This document shows, in pieces, positions 1 to 8,243 of a stretch of DNA of 64,000 nt. Position 1 is the first letter of the stretch. Every line of letters starts with the position of its first letter. The position numbers were made by a program, and so were the translations under genes. The notes below the pieces were generated by a model that was given only the letters and a program-made list of their open reading frames with translations, searched no databases and was not told the DNA's origin. Origin of the DNA: JAZSQZ01 sp045538175 (GTDB taxonomy: Bacteria; Bacillota; Clostridia; Christensenellales; UBA1242); NCBI GenBank assembly GCA_045538175.1, contig JAZSQZ010000044.1:1-64000 (forward strand), written 5' to 3'.

Positions 1-411
1 GATTGCAGGTGTAGGAGATTTTAAAACTAGGTCTAAAAGAGTGTTAACAGAATATACAACTGAATAATAGTTAACATTCATCACATTTTCAACAGTATTC
101 AAGTCTAGTTTTTTTGTCGCAATAAATTGATGCATTCTTCCAGCATTGTTTATTAAAACATCTGCCATAAAGTTCGTGTCAAGTAAGTGCTGTTTTAATT
201 TTTCCCAATTTTCAAATTTTGCTGTGTCCATAGGGAAGTATAAAAAGTTTTCTCCAAGTTCGTCTTGCAGTTCTTTTAGTTTTTCTTCTGTCCTTGCGAC
301 CCCCAAAACTTTGCAGTTGTATGGTTTTGAAACAAGAACTTTTGCAACTTCTTTTCCAATTCCACTAGAAGCACCGGTTAAGATAATATTTTTTCCAACC
401 AACCAATTCAT
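1..411 (-). CDS. Short-chain dehydrogenase/reductase (SDR), partial
   Basis: The reverse strand encodes 137 residues before the window edge cuts off the C-terminal half. The start begins MNWLVGKNIILTGASSGIGK. The TGASSGIG stretch (about residues 11-18) is the SDR glycine-rich NAD(P)-binding motif, and a later LINNAG matches the family's NNAG motif. An AAAGG ribosome binding site precedes the ATG. The catalytic Ser and YxxxK would lie outside the window, so the substrate cannot be guessed. It is transcribed divergently from the S66 peptidase gene, with 133 bases between them. Confidence 0.85.
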   Translation of the reverse strand, partial: MNWLVGKNIILTGASSGIGKEVAKVLVSKPYNCKVLGVARTEEKLKELQDELGENFLYFPMDTAKFENWEKLKQHLLDTNFMADVLINNAGRMHQFIATKKLDLNTVENVMNVNYYSVVYSVNTLLDLVLKSPTPAI

Positions 412-544
412 AAATAAATATACCTTTCAAATAATTTTAGCAAAAATATATTAAAAATACAAATAATTAAAAATGTTTTTGCTAAAATAGAGTGTTTTTA
501 TTTGAAAAAAAGGGTTAATTTGGTAAAATATCAAAGAGGTAATT

Positions 545-1567
545 ATGAAATATCCAGAGTTTTTGAAAAAAGGCAAAATTGGTGTTTGTGCTCCTTCTCT
601 TGGTTGTACCATCGACCCATACCTAAAAAGATGTGAAAACGCTATAAAAACACTTACAAAAAAGGGTCACGAAATTGCTTTTAGTGAAAGTTGTTTCGAG
701 CAAGAGAAGTGTAGAAGTGCAACAAAAGAAATTAGAGCAAAAGAGTTTGAAGAAACCTATTTTAGAGAAGATATTGATGCTGTTATTTCTATGGCAGGTG
801 GAGAATTTATGATGGAAATTTTGCCACATATAAACTTCAACAAAATAAAAAACGCAAAGCCTAAGTTTTTTATGGGTGCATCTGATAACGCAAACCTTAC
901 TTTTTTGCTTCCGGTAAACTGTGATGTTGCAAGTATCTATGGTGTTTGTTTTCCAACATTTGGTATGAAAAAATGGCACAAATCAGTACAAGATAACTAC
1001 GACTTGTTAACAGGTAAAAAACTTTCTTTTTCAAGCTACAAAAAGTACGAAATCGAAAACCCACACAAAAAAGAAGAAGGTCACGAACTTGATGGATATT
1101 ATTGCACAGAAAAAGTTAAGTGGGAAATTTTAACAGGAGAAAAAGAAGTCAATCTAAAAGGCAGGCTTATAGGTGGTTGCCTAGATGTCTTGACTCATCT
1201 TGCTGGCACAAAGTTTTGTAAAATTGACGACTTTAACAAAAGATACAAAGATGATGGAATTATTTGGTATTTAGAGTCTTGTGATTTAAATGTTTTAGAA
1301 CAAGCAAGGTCATTATGGTTTTTAAGAGAAAATGGTTGGTTTAAAAATGTTAAGGCATTTTTAATAGGAAGACCACAGTTAACCGAAACTATGATGGATA
1401 TCGACTATAAAGAAGCCGTGTTAAGTCAGTTAAAGGAGTTCAATGTTCCTATTATTATTGACATTGATGTTGGTCACGTTGCACCTTCAATTCCTATGTT
1501 AAACGGAAGTGTTGCAAAAGTTCAAGTTAAAGATGGCGTGGGTAATATCGAATTTTTGTTGATTTAG
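545..1567 (+). CDS. S66-family LD-carboxypeptidase (MccF/LdcA-like)
   Basis: 340-residue serine peptidase of the S66 family, whose members trim peptidoglycan tetrapeptides (LdcA) or cleave microcin C-type peptide-nucleotides (MccF). The family's Ser-Glu-His triad is recognisable as Ser113 in MGASDNAN, Glu244 in WYLES and His311 in DVGH. The N-terminal GKIGVCAPS is the usual first strand. No signal peptide is visible, so it should be cytoplasmic, consistent with muropeptide recycling or self-immunity. A GAGG ribosome binding site precedes the ATG. The family is well supported; LdcA versus MccF is not resolved. Confidence 0.88.
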   Translation: MKYPEFLKKGKIGVCAPSLGCTIDPYLKRCENAIKTLTKKGHEIAFSESCFEQEKCRSATKEIRAKEFEETYFREDIDAVISMAGGEFMMEILPHINFNKIKNAKPKFFMGASDNANLTFLLPVNCDVASIYGVCFPTFGMKKWHKSVQDNYDLLTGKKLSFSSYKKYEIENPHKKEEGHELDGYYCTEKVKWEILTGEKEVNLKGRLIGGCLDVLTHLAGTKFCKIDDFNKRYKDDGIIWYLESCDLNVLEQARSLWFLRENGWFKNVKAFLIGRPQLTETMMDIDYKEAVLSQLKEFNVPIIIDIDVGHVAPSIPMLNGSVAKVQVKDGVGNIEFLLI

Positions 1568-1619
1568 CACATTGACACTTTATGGTTATTTTGGTAAAAT
1601 CAAACACAGGAGAATAGAT

Positions 1620-1982
1620 ATGGCAAGTTCAAGAGATAAATTTGATGATTTAGTAATTAAGGCAAAACAAGTTGGTTTGCTTCAAGATTTGTTGTCAAGC
1701 GACGAAATTATGGAAGAAGACGGCTTGGGTATGACTGACGAAGAATTCTATAATTTACAAGAGCAATACTTAGACCTTATTTCATCAATTAAAGAAGGTT
1801 CAAGGACAATGTATCCAGAGATTTTGTTTGCTTATGCTGATGAAAGAAGGGCACAACTTCAAGGTTTAAGAGAAGACGAAAATGCTGACCTTGTCGATAT
1901 CGATAATGAAGAAAGGGCAATCGATATGGTTGTTGGTTTCTGGAAAACACCTGCAAGCGAAGATACAACCCCAACAGAATAA
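1620..1982 (+). CDS. Small acidic hypothetical protein
   Basis: 120-residue protein starting MASSRDKFDDLVIKAKQVGL. An in-frame upstream ATG would add 16 residues, but the AGGAG box sits just before this ATG, so I chose it. The protein is rich in Asp and Glu, predicted mostly helical, has no membrane segment and no cysteine, and ends in a disordered SEDTTPTE tail. I do not recognise a family. It starts 52 bases after the S66 peptidase stop and ends at a strong terminator, so the two are probably co-transcribed. Confidence 0.7.
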   Translation: MASSRDKFDDLVIKAKQVGLLQDLLSSDEIMEEDGLGMTDEEFYNLQEQYLDLISSIKEGSRTMYPEILFAYADERRAQLQGLREDENADLVDIDNEERAIDMVVGFWKTPASEDTTPTE

Positions 1983-1987
1983 AAAAT

Positions 1988-2011
1988 AAAAAGACCGAAA
2001 GGTCTTTTTTT
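1988..2011 (+). terminator. Intrinsic terminator after the small acidic gene
   Basis: AAAGACC-GAAA-GGTCTTT hairpin with a stable GAAA tetraloop, followed by a run of T. It lies 5 bases after the stop codon. The bases from about 2012 to 2147 hold nothing I recognise. Confidence 0.85.
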
Positions 2012-2147
2012 GTTTTGTATCAATAAAAAAAGAACGAAATAACACGAGCATATTGCATTGGTTATTGATTACGGATTGGCAAATAAATTTGCTTTTCACC
2101 CAACGTTCTATGATTGTTATAAGCAATTCAAATATAAAAGTCAATCA

Positions 2148-2177
2148 AAAAAACCACAGAATGTTCTGTGGTTTTTG
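2148..2177 (-). terminator. Terminator of the hydCBA operon
   Basis: Near-perfect inverted repeat (CCACAGAA-TG-TTCTGTGG) with A-run and T-run on either side, immediately downstream of the hydA stop on the minus strand. It can act in both directions. Confidence 0.85.
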
Positions 2178-2190
2178 TTTTATAATATTT

Positions 2191-3939
2191 TTATTTTTTT
2201 GTTCTGTCAACATATGTTGTGTGAAGGATATGATGTGCTTTTTCTCCACCATATTCACCAAGGTAGTTTTTATATAAATCAATAACTGCTGGGTTTTCGT
2301 GTGATTTACGGATTTTATTGTTTGTGTCGCTCTTATACAAACCTTTTGCACGAAGTGCAGCGATTTCATTATTGTTTACAACATGTGCTGGGTGAATTGG
2401 CATACCACCACCGTTTGCACAACCGCCTGGGCAAGCCATAACTTCAACAAAGTCATAATGTTTGTTGCCGGCTTTGATTTCTTCAAGGAGTGCTCTTGCA
2501 TTTGCAAGTCCTGAAACAACAGCAACATTTACTTCTTTTCCAGCAACTGTGATAGTTGCTTCTTTTGTGCCTTTAAGACCACGTACAGCAAGATACTCAA
2601 TTTTATCAAGTGATTTGTTTTCTAAAACATCACAAACTGTTCTAAGTGCTGCTTCCATAACACCACCTGAAGCTCCGAAGATAACGCCAGCACCAGAAGA
2701 CATACCAAGTGGAAGGTCAAAGTCTGAGTCGTCTAAAGAATTGAAGTCAATTCCACTTTTTTCAATCAATGCACCAAGTTCACGTGCAGTCAAGATTGCA
2801 TCAACATCTTTAATGTCTTTGCCTGCTGCGTTTTGGTCCTCACGAAGACGCTCAAATTTCTTTGCAATGCAAGGCATAATTGAAACAACATAAATATTCT
2901 TTGGGTCAACGCCAAGTTTTTCAGCATAATAGGTTTTACAAATTGCACCAAACATTTGTTGTGGAGATTTGCAAGTTGATAAGTTTGGTATAAATTCAGG
3001 GAAGTAACCTTCAACAAATTTTACCCAACCAGGACAGCAAGAAGTAAACATAGGACCTTTAACGCCTTTCTTTACTCTTTCCATAAATTCATGACCTTCT
3101 TCCATAATTGTAAGGTCTGCTGCAAAATTTACATCAAAAACATCATCAAAGCCAAGTCTCTTTAGGGCTGTGACCATTTTCTTTTCAACATTTGTTCCAA
3201 TAGGATTTCCAAAGTATTCACCAAGGGCTACTCTGGTTGCAGGTGCCATAGCAACAACTGTTCTAATATCCTTGTTGTAGATTGCTTCGACAACTTCTTT
3301 TTCTTGTGAAACGTCACTAAGTGCACCAACAGGGCAGTTGATAACGCATTGTCCACAGTTTACGCACTCAGTTTCTGTAATAGGTTTTTTAAATGGAGAA
3401 CCGATTTGTGTTTTAAATCCACGGCCGATTTTTCCAATAGCGTGTACAGATTGTCTTGCAGCACATACTGCTATACATTTTCCACAAAGGATACATTTTG
3501 AATTATCCCTTACAAAGCATGGGGAAGAGTTGTCAATTTTTGTTTCTGTTTTTTCGCCGTCGTATTTATGACTATCGCAACCATATTCTTTTGATAATGC
3601 TTGAAGTTCACAATTTAAGTTTCTAGAACAAGACAAGCAGTTTTGATTATGGTTTGAAAGCAAAAGTTCGATAGTGTTTTTTCTAGATTCTCTAACCCTT
3701 GGGGTATTAGTATAAACTTTCATACCTTCGCTAACAGGGAACACGCAAGAAGCAACAAGATTTCTCATTCCTTCAACTTCAACAAGACAAACACGGCAAG
3801 CGCCAACTTCGTTAATTTCTTTCAAAAAACAAAGTGTAGGAATTTTAACGCCTGCTTTAACGCTTGCTTTTAAAATTGTGCTACCTTCCTCAATGGATAC
3901 AGGTATGTCGTTAATAGTAAGATTTATCATTTTTTCCAT
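2191..3939 (-). CDS. hydA: [FeFe] hydrogenase catalytic subunit HydA
   Basis: Catalytic subunit of a multimeric NAD-linked [FeFe] hydrogenase, about 582 residues. Order of domains: an N-terminal 2Fe-2S ferredoxin fold (CRVCLVEVEG), a His/Cys-ligated 4Fe-4S segment, two 4Fe-4S clusters (CILCGKC, CVNCGQC), then the H-cluster domain. All three H-cluster signatures are present: FTSCCPGW, MPCIAKKFE and EVMACPGGCANGGG. A small-subunit-like tail follows. The most upstream ATG (3948) is only 2 bases from the AAAGG box; the next ATG, at 3939, is better spaced, so I use that. It is the last gene of hydCBA, next to the NuoF-like subunit, as in electron-bifurcating hydrogenases that reoxidise NADH and ferredoxin together. 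Confidence 0.96.
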   Translation of the reverse strand: MEKMINLTINDIPVSIEEGSTILKASVKAGVKIPTLCFLKEINEVGACRVCLVEVEGMRNLVASCVFPVSEGMKVYTNTPRVRESRKNTIELLLSNHNQNCLSCSRNLNCELQALSKEYGCDSHKYDGEKTETKIDNSSPCFVRDNSKCILCGKCIAVCAARQSVHAIGKIGRGFKTQIGSPFKKPITETECVNCGQCVINCPVGALSDVSQEKEVVEAIYNKDIRTVVAMAPATRVALGEYFGNPIGTNVEKKMVTALKRLGFDDVFDVNFAADLTIMEEGHEFMERVKKGVKGPMFTSCCPGWVKFVEGYFPEFIPNLSTCKSPQQMFGAICKTYYAEKLGVDPKNIYVVSIMPCIAKKFERLREDQNAAGKDIKDVDAILTARELGALIEKSGIDFNSLDDSDFDLPLGMSSGAGVIFGASGGVMEAALRTVCDVLENKSLDKIEYLAVRGLKGTKEATITVAGKEVNVAVVSGLANARALLEEIKAGNKHYDFVEVMACPGGCANGGGMPIHPAHVVNNNEIAALRAKGLYKSDTNNKIRKSHENPAVIDLYKNYLGEYGGEKAHHILHTTYVDRTKK

Positions 3940-3953
3940 ATCTTTCATTTCCT

Positions 3954-5786
3954 TTACTTAGTAATTGCTCCAAATCTACAAGTTTTATAGCAAGCGCCAC
4001 ACTTAATACATTTTGCTTCATCAATAACAAATGGTTTTCCGATTTCGCCAGAAATTGCACCAACAGGGCAAACTCTAGAGCAAGCTGAGCAACCTTTACA
4101 TTTTTCAGGAACAATTTTGTATTTTTTCAAACTTTGGCAAACACCTGCAGGACATCTCTTGTTTTTGATGTGTTCCATATATTCATCAGCAAAGTGTTCT
4201 AAGGTTGAAAGTGTTGGGTTTGGTGCTGATTGACCAAGACCACAAAGAGAGTTTTGTTTGATTTGAATTGATAGTTCTTTTAGTTTTTCGATATCTTCAA
4301 CTTCGGCTGTGCCTTTTGTGATTTTATCTAAAATTTCATACATTCTCTTTGTGCCGATTCTACAAGGTGTACATTTTCCACAAGATTCTTCGACCATAAA
4401 GCTCATAAAGAATTTTGCAATGTCAACCATACAAGTATCTTCGTCCATAACAATCATACCACCGCTACCCATCATAGAGCCGATTGCAACAAGATTGTCA
4501 TAGTCGATTTGTAAATCTTCATATTTCTTTGGAATACAACCACCAGAAGGGCCACCGGTTTGAACTGCTTTAAATTCTTTACCGTTAAGTACGCCACCAC
4601 CGATTTCATGGACAACTTCTTTTAAAGTGATTCCCATAGGTACTTCAACAAGACCTGTGTTTGTAATCTTTCCACCGATTGAGAAAACTTTTGTACCTTT
4701 GCTTTTTTCTGTACCGATTTTGTTAAACCAATCTGCACCTTTTAAGATGATTTGTGGAATATTTGCATATGTTTCGACGTTGTTTAAAAGTGTTGGTTTT
4801 TGGAATAATCCTTTAACTGCTGGATATGGTGGTCTTGGATGTGGCTCACCACGATTACCTTCGATACTTGTCATAAGTGCTGTTTCTTCACCACAAACGA
4901 AAGCACCTGCACCAAATCTTAATTCAATGTTAAATGAAAAGTCTGTGCCTAAAATATTTTTGCCAAGCAAATTCATTTCGTTTGCTTGTTTGATTGCTGT
5001 TTCTAAAGACTTGATTGCAAGTGGATATTCTGCTCTAACATAGATATATCCTTGGTTTGCACCGATTGCATAACCTGCAATTGCCATTGCTTCTACAACT
5101 GAGTTAGGGTCGCTCTCTAAAATTGCCCTGTCCATAAATGCACCAGGGTCGCCTTCGTCAGCGTTACAACAAACATATTTTTGGTCAGCATTAGATGCCT
5201 TTGCTAAACTCCATTTTTTACCTGTAGGAAAACCTGCACCACCACGGCCACGAAGACCACTGTTTGAAATGATTTCGATGACTTGGTCAGGTGTGTATTC
5301 CTTAATACATTTTTCTAACGCAAAGTAACCATCTCTTGCGATGTATTCTTGAATTTTTGCAGGACAAGTAATACCACAGTTTCTAAGTGCAAGACGCAAT
5401 TGTTTTTTAAAGAAAGGCATTTCGTAAATATCAACAAGTTTGCCGTCTTCCATATTGTAAACATATTTTTCTAAAACCTTTCCACCTACAATATGGCTTT
5501 CATAAATTTCGTCAACCTTTTCAACTGTAAGGTTTTGATAGAAAGCGCCTTCAGGGTAGATAACTGCAGAAGGTCCTTTTGCGCAAAGGCCAAAACAACC
5601 AGGACTTGTGATTTTTATGTCCTTATTGTCTTTGCAGAGTTCTGTAAATCTATCTAAAATTTCTTTGCTGTGGTTAGAAACACAACCTGAGCCCCCACAA
5701 ACAAGAATTTGACGGAATTTTCCGCCCATTTTTCTTTCATTAACAATCTCGAAATATTGTTCTTTAATTTCTTTTAAGTTTGTCAT
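3954..5786 (-). CDS. hydB: NADH-binding hydrogenase subunit HydB (NuoF-like)
   Basis: 610-residue flavoprotein subunit that exchanges electrons with NAD(H). Order of domains: an N-terminal thioredoxin-like 2Fe-2S domain (CGGSGC, later PGCFGLC), the NuoF core with the FMN/NADH-binding glycine motif GLRGRGGAGFPTGKKW and GEETALMTSIEGNRGEP, a 4Fe-4S site ESCGKCTPCRIGT, and a C-terminal 2x[4Fe-4S] ferredoxin domain (CKGCSACSRVCP, CIKCGACYKTC). This fusion order is diagnostic for HydB of trimeric bifurcating hydrogenases rather than complex I NuoF. It lies 14 bases upstream of hydA and 53 bases downstream of hydC. Confidence 0.96.
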   Translation of the reverse strand: MTNLKEIKEQYFEIVNERKMGGKFRQILVCGGSGCVSNHSKEILDRFTELCKDNKDIKITSPGCFGLCAKGPSAVIYPEGAFYQNLTVEKVDEIYESHIVGGKVLEKYVYNMEDGKLVDIYEMPFFKKQLRLALRNCGITCPAKIQEYIARDGYFALEKCIKEYTPDQVIEIISNSGLRGRGGAGFPTGKKWSLAKASNADQKYVCCNADEGDPGAFMDRAILESDPNSVVEAMAIAGYAIGANQGYIYVRAEYPLAIKSLETAIKQANEMNLLGKNILGTDFSFNIELRFGAGAFVCGEETALMTSIEGNRGEPHPRPPYPAVKGLFQKPTLLNNVETYANIPQIILKGADWFNKIGTEKSKGTKVFSIGGKITNTGLVEVPMGITLKEVVHEIGGGVLNGKEFKAVQTGGPSGGCIPKKYEDLQIDYDNLVAIGSMMGSGGMIVMDEDTCMVDIAKFFMSFMVEESCGKCTPCRIGTKRMYEILDKITKGTAEVEDIEKLKELSIQIKQNSLCGLGQSAPNPTLSTLEHFADEYMEHIKNKRCPAGVCQSLKKYKIVPEKCKGCSACSRVCPVGAISGEIGKPFVIDEAKCIKCGACYKTCRFGAITK

Positions 5787-5839
5787 AACATTTCCCTTTT
5801 AAATAAAGTAGATAAAAATAAAAAAGCAAACAAATAAAA

Positions 5840-6319
5840 CTATTTGTTTTCTTCTCTAAATTTATTTAAAATTCCCTCAACATCTTTAGGGTCAAGGTTG
5901 CCAAAAATTTGGTCGTCAATCATAAGAAGTGGTGCAAGTGCACAGCAACCAACACACCTTACAGTGTCTAAACTGTAATAGCCATCTTCGGTTGTTTCAC
6001 CATCTTTGATTTTTAAAACTTCTTCACATTTATCTAAAATGTCTTGTGAGCCTCTTACATAGCATGCTGTACCAAGACAAACAGATACTTTGTGTTTGCC
6101 GATTTTTTGAAGTTTAAATTGGGAATAAAAACTTGCAACACCATAAACTTCTGAAGGATAAACCTTAAGTTTGTCGCAAATAATTTTTACACATTCTTCT
6201 GGAATATAACCAAAAAGAGTTTGTGCGTGTTGAAGGCAAGGCATAACAGCCCCTCTCATTTCTTTTAATTCTTCAACTTTTTTAATAAATTCTTCTAATC
6301 TACAACTATTATTTTCCAT
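5840..6319 (-). CDS. hydC: 2Fe-2S hydrogenase subunit HydC (NuoE-like)
   Basis: 159-residue thioredoxin-like 2Fe-2S protein, homologous to the 24-kDa NuoE subunit of complex I. The four cluster cysteines lie in VCLGTACYVRG and VRCVGCCALAP. It is the first gene of hydCBA and would relay electrons within the soluble hydrogenase complex. There is no Shine-Dalgarno sequence before the ATG. Instead a TAAAAT -10 box ends exactly 6 bases upstream, which puts the predicted transcription start on the A of ATG (leaderless). Confidence 0.95.
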   Translation of the reverse strand: MENNSCRLEEFIKKVEELKEMRGAVMPCLQHAQTLFGYIPEECVKIICDKLKVYPSEVYGVASFYSQFKLQKIGKHKVSVCLGTACYVRGSQDILDKCEEVLKIKDGETTEDGYYSLDTVRCVGCCALAPLLMIDDQIFGNLDPKDVEGILNKFREENK

Positions 6320-6325
6320 ACGAAC

Positions 6326-6355
6326 ATTTTAGCAAAAAAAATATAAGCGTGTAAA
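6326..6355 (-). promoter_or_regulatory. hydCBA promoter, predicted leaderless start
   Basis: Minus-strand TTTACA (-35, 6350-6355), an 18-base spacer and TAAAAT (-10, 6326-6331), with GC directly before the -10 box. Only GTTCGT separates the -10 box from the hydC ATG at 6319, leaving no room for a 5' UTR or ribosome binding site. Confidence 0.65.
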
Positions 6356-6491
6356 GTAAATAAATATTATTCAATTAAAAATGCTATATTTTTTATTCTT
6401 ATGATATTGTACAAAATTTTATAAACAATATAATAATATTCGCAAAAAATTTTTATATGTGCTATAATTATCTAAAGATTATGGGGGATAT

Positions 6492-6956
6492 ATGAAAGTT
6501 ACAAGTACAGGAATAATTGACGGAGTAATCCAAGATATTTATGGCAAAAGAAGCAGGCACATCAAAATGGGTATGCCGACTTACTCTCTTCCAATCAAAA
6601 TTGAAGAAGCCCCAAAAGGCACGGTAAGTTTTGCAATCGTTTTAGACGACCCTGACGCAATGAAGCCTTGTGGAAAAATTTGGATACATTGGCTTGTTGC
6701 AAATTTGACAAGGAACGAACTCAAAGAAAATGAAAGTTTAAATTCTTTTGACTTTGTCCAAGGTGTAAACGATTGGAATGAAAATTGTTATGGTGGTATG
6801 GCTCCACCAGACGCTCCACATAACTATAGAATAATTGTTTACGCACTTGATACAATGCTCAATCTTCGTGGCGACTTTACAAAAAAACTTTTAGAAGAAA
6901 GTATGAAAGGTCATATTCTAGAAGAAACAACAATCTACGGAATTTATAATAACTAG
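6492..6956 (+). CDS. PEBP-family protein (YbhB/YbcL, Raf kinase inhibitor-like)
   Basis: 154-residue cytoplasmic protein of the phosphatidylethanolamine-binding family. The ligand-pocket motifs are visible: DDPDA (about residues 52-56), IHWLVANL and GMAPPDAPHNYRIIVYALD, with the central His residues conserved. Bacterial members have no settled function. It is a single gene with a GGGGG ribosome binding site and an upstream TGTGCTATAAT extended -10 box. Confidence 0.9.
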   Translation: MKVTSTGIIDGVIQDIYGKRSRHIKMGMPTYSLPIKIEEAPKGTVSFAIVLDDPDAMKPCGKIWIHWLVANLTRNELKENESLNSFDFVQGVNDWNENCYGGMAPPDAPHNYRIIVYALDTMLNLRGDFTKKLLEESMKGHILEETTIYGIYNN

Positions 6957-7029
6957 ATAAAAGTTTTCCACAAAAAATCAATATTTGTTTATAACTTTTA
7001 CAATATTTTAACAACAAAATCTTAAAATT

Positions 7030-7059
7030 AAAGAAGCCTTTTATCAGGTTTCTTTTTTT
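7030..7059 (+). terminator. Terminator after the PEBP gene
   Basis: Nine-base-pair stem AAAGAAGCC / GGTTTCTTT (one G-T pair) followed by a T-run, about 75 bases after the stop. The following 160 bases up to 7220 hold no gene I can support. Confidence 0.7.
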
Positions 7060-7220
7060 GTTTGCTTTGCACAAATATTTTTGTGCTGTTTTGCTTTACA
7101 AAAACAACAATCTTTGCTCAATATAAATTTTCCCCAAAAAACAAAAACCGTACAAGCCTTTATTTTTCTAGGGTTTATGCACATTATTCTAAAATTTTTC
7201 ATATCTAATAAAAACTCTTT

Positions 7221-7297
7221 TGTAACAAAAGGGACACATCTTGTGTAACAAGGGGGACATATCTTAAAAATAATTTGTAACAAAAGGGACACATCTT
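7221..7297 (+). repeat. Three direct repeats upstream of the dead transposase gene
   Basis: Three 22-base units start at 7221, 7244 and 7276. Units 1 and 3 are identical and begin TGTAACAAAAGGGACACATC. Unit 2 begins TGTAACAAGGGGGACATATC (two differences). Spacing is 23 and 32 bases. The last unit ends 11 bases before a consensus -35 box. GTAAC...GGGAC sequences of this kind are typical of short repeats near REP-type Y1 transposases in Bacillota, so these may be relic transposon ends now serving as operators; that role is inference. Confidence 0.85.
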
Positions 7298-7308
7298 TAA
7301 AATAATCA

Positions 7309-7337
7309 TTGACAACCTTATTTATAAGTAATATAAT
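7309..7337 (+). promoter_or_regulatory. Consensus sigma-70 promoter of the 7.4-14.6 kb block
   Basis: Perfect TTGACA (7309-7314), 17-base spacer, perfect TATAAT (7332-7337). It lies between the direct repeats and the AAAGGAG box of the gene at 7380. A promoter this strong would usually need repression, and the repeats just upstream are candidate binding sites. Confidence 0.85.
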
Positions 7338-7379
7338 AAGTCGATTATTATTTGATAATAAACATAAAGGAGTCGAAAA

Positions 7380-8243
7380 ATGGCAAGAACAGCTAGAGAG
7401 AAAAGTAAATACAACACATACCTTGTTGTCTTAAAAGGTGACACAGAACTTACTTTTGATGACGAAGATAAAGCAAACCTTCTTGGCACTGCTGTCACAA
7501 TGTTTTATGAAGATGGCGCAAAAGTTCTTGCTTACTCTTTTGATGATTATGATTTTAGATTTGTTGTCCTAGATGGTGGAAGATTTGAAAACACAATTAA
7601 GAGAATCGGTATTAGCTTTGCATCATTTTACAACAAAAAAAGAAACAGAGTAGGAAGCATTTTTAGAGATAGGTTCGAATCGATTCCTGCAAAAACAGAA
7701 AAAGATGTTTTCTATATGATAAGTGCAGTTCACTTCTGTACACAAAATCAAAAGTTTAACAGCAACACTGATTATTTTTCAAACGAGTTTGTAGCTTCAA
7801 AAGTTGTATTAAAAAAGTTTGTTGTTAAAAGAAGGCTTAAAAATTACTTAAAAGATATTAAGGCAAGTGAAGAAGTTCAAAAGTTAATCAAAAAGATTGC
7901 TTCAAAGTATGAAGATAAAGATATCGAAAAACTTATCGAAAAAGAAATTGAAACAACCGTTGACGAAATATCTTCACTTCCAGATGATAATGTCAGGGGC
8001 GCCCTAGAAAAAGTTTTCCAATTTACAACTGCAAGCGTTAGACAAGTTGTAAACATAACAGGGCTTCCTTTTAGACTTGTTTATTCTGCCTTAAAAGCAA
8101 CAGCAACAGCACCCGTTAAGATGACAAGAAAACTTTTAAAAAAGAAAGACAAGAAAAAAGAAGTGCCAACTATTGTTTTAGAAGACAAAGAAAGCAAAAA
8201 AGAAGTTTTAAAAATTAAAGAAAGGATTAAAAATGAAAAATAA
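7380..8243 (+). CDS. Exapted REP-type (Y1) transposase relative, catalytically dead, with HTH
   Basis: 287 residues. The first 125 match the TnpA_REP/RAYT layout: MARTAREKSK, then KRIGISFASFYNKKRNRVGSIFRDRFES, then the helix that normally carries the catalytic Tyr. The HUH motif, usually YCLMPNHVHLL, reads YSFDDYDFRFV here, so both metal-binding His are lost (Asp58, Arg60). The YIHQNP element reads VHFCTQN, so the Tyr is lost too. Residues about 214-240 (TASVRQVVNITGLPFRLVYSA) fit the helix-turn-helix found at the C-terminus of such proteins. A basic tail of about 40 residues follows. The intact reading frame, strong promoter and operon position argue for a domesticated DNA-binding protein rather than a decaying element. 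The stop overlaps the next start by 11 bases. Confidence 0.75.
   Translation: MARTAREKSKYNTYLVVLKGDTELTFDDEDKANLLGTAVTMFYEDGAKVLAYSFDDYDFRFVVLDGGRFENTIKRIGISFASFYNKKRNRVGSIFRDRFESIPAKTEKDVFYMISAVHFCTQNQKFNSNTDYFSNEFVASKVVLKKFVVKRRLKNYLKDIKASEEVQKLIKKIASKYEDKDIEKLIEKEIETTVDEISSLPDDNVRGALEKVFQFTTASVRQVVNITGLPFRLVYSALKATATAPVKMTRKLLKKKDKKKEVPTIVLEDKESKKEVLKIKERIKNEK

Noticed and set aside
2012..2147. A small gene between two terminators
   Set aside because: Open frames here have no ribosome binding site and overlap the hydA terminator; no recognisable protein results.
7380..8243. Active IS200/IS605 or RAYT transposase
   Set aside because: Both HUH His and the catalytic Tyr are replaced, and no flanking transposon ends can be paired around the gene.
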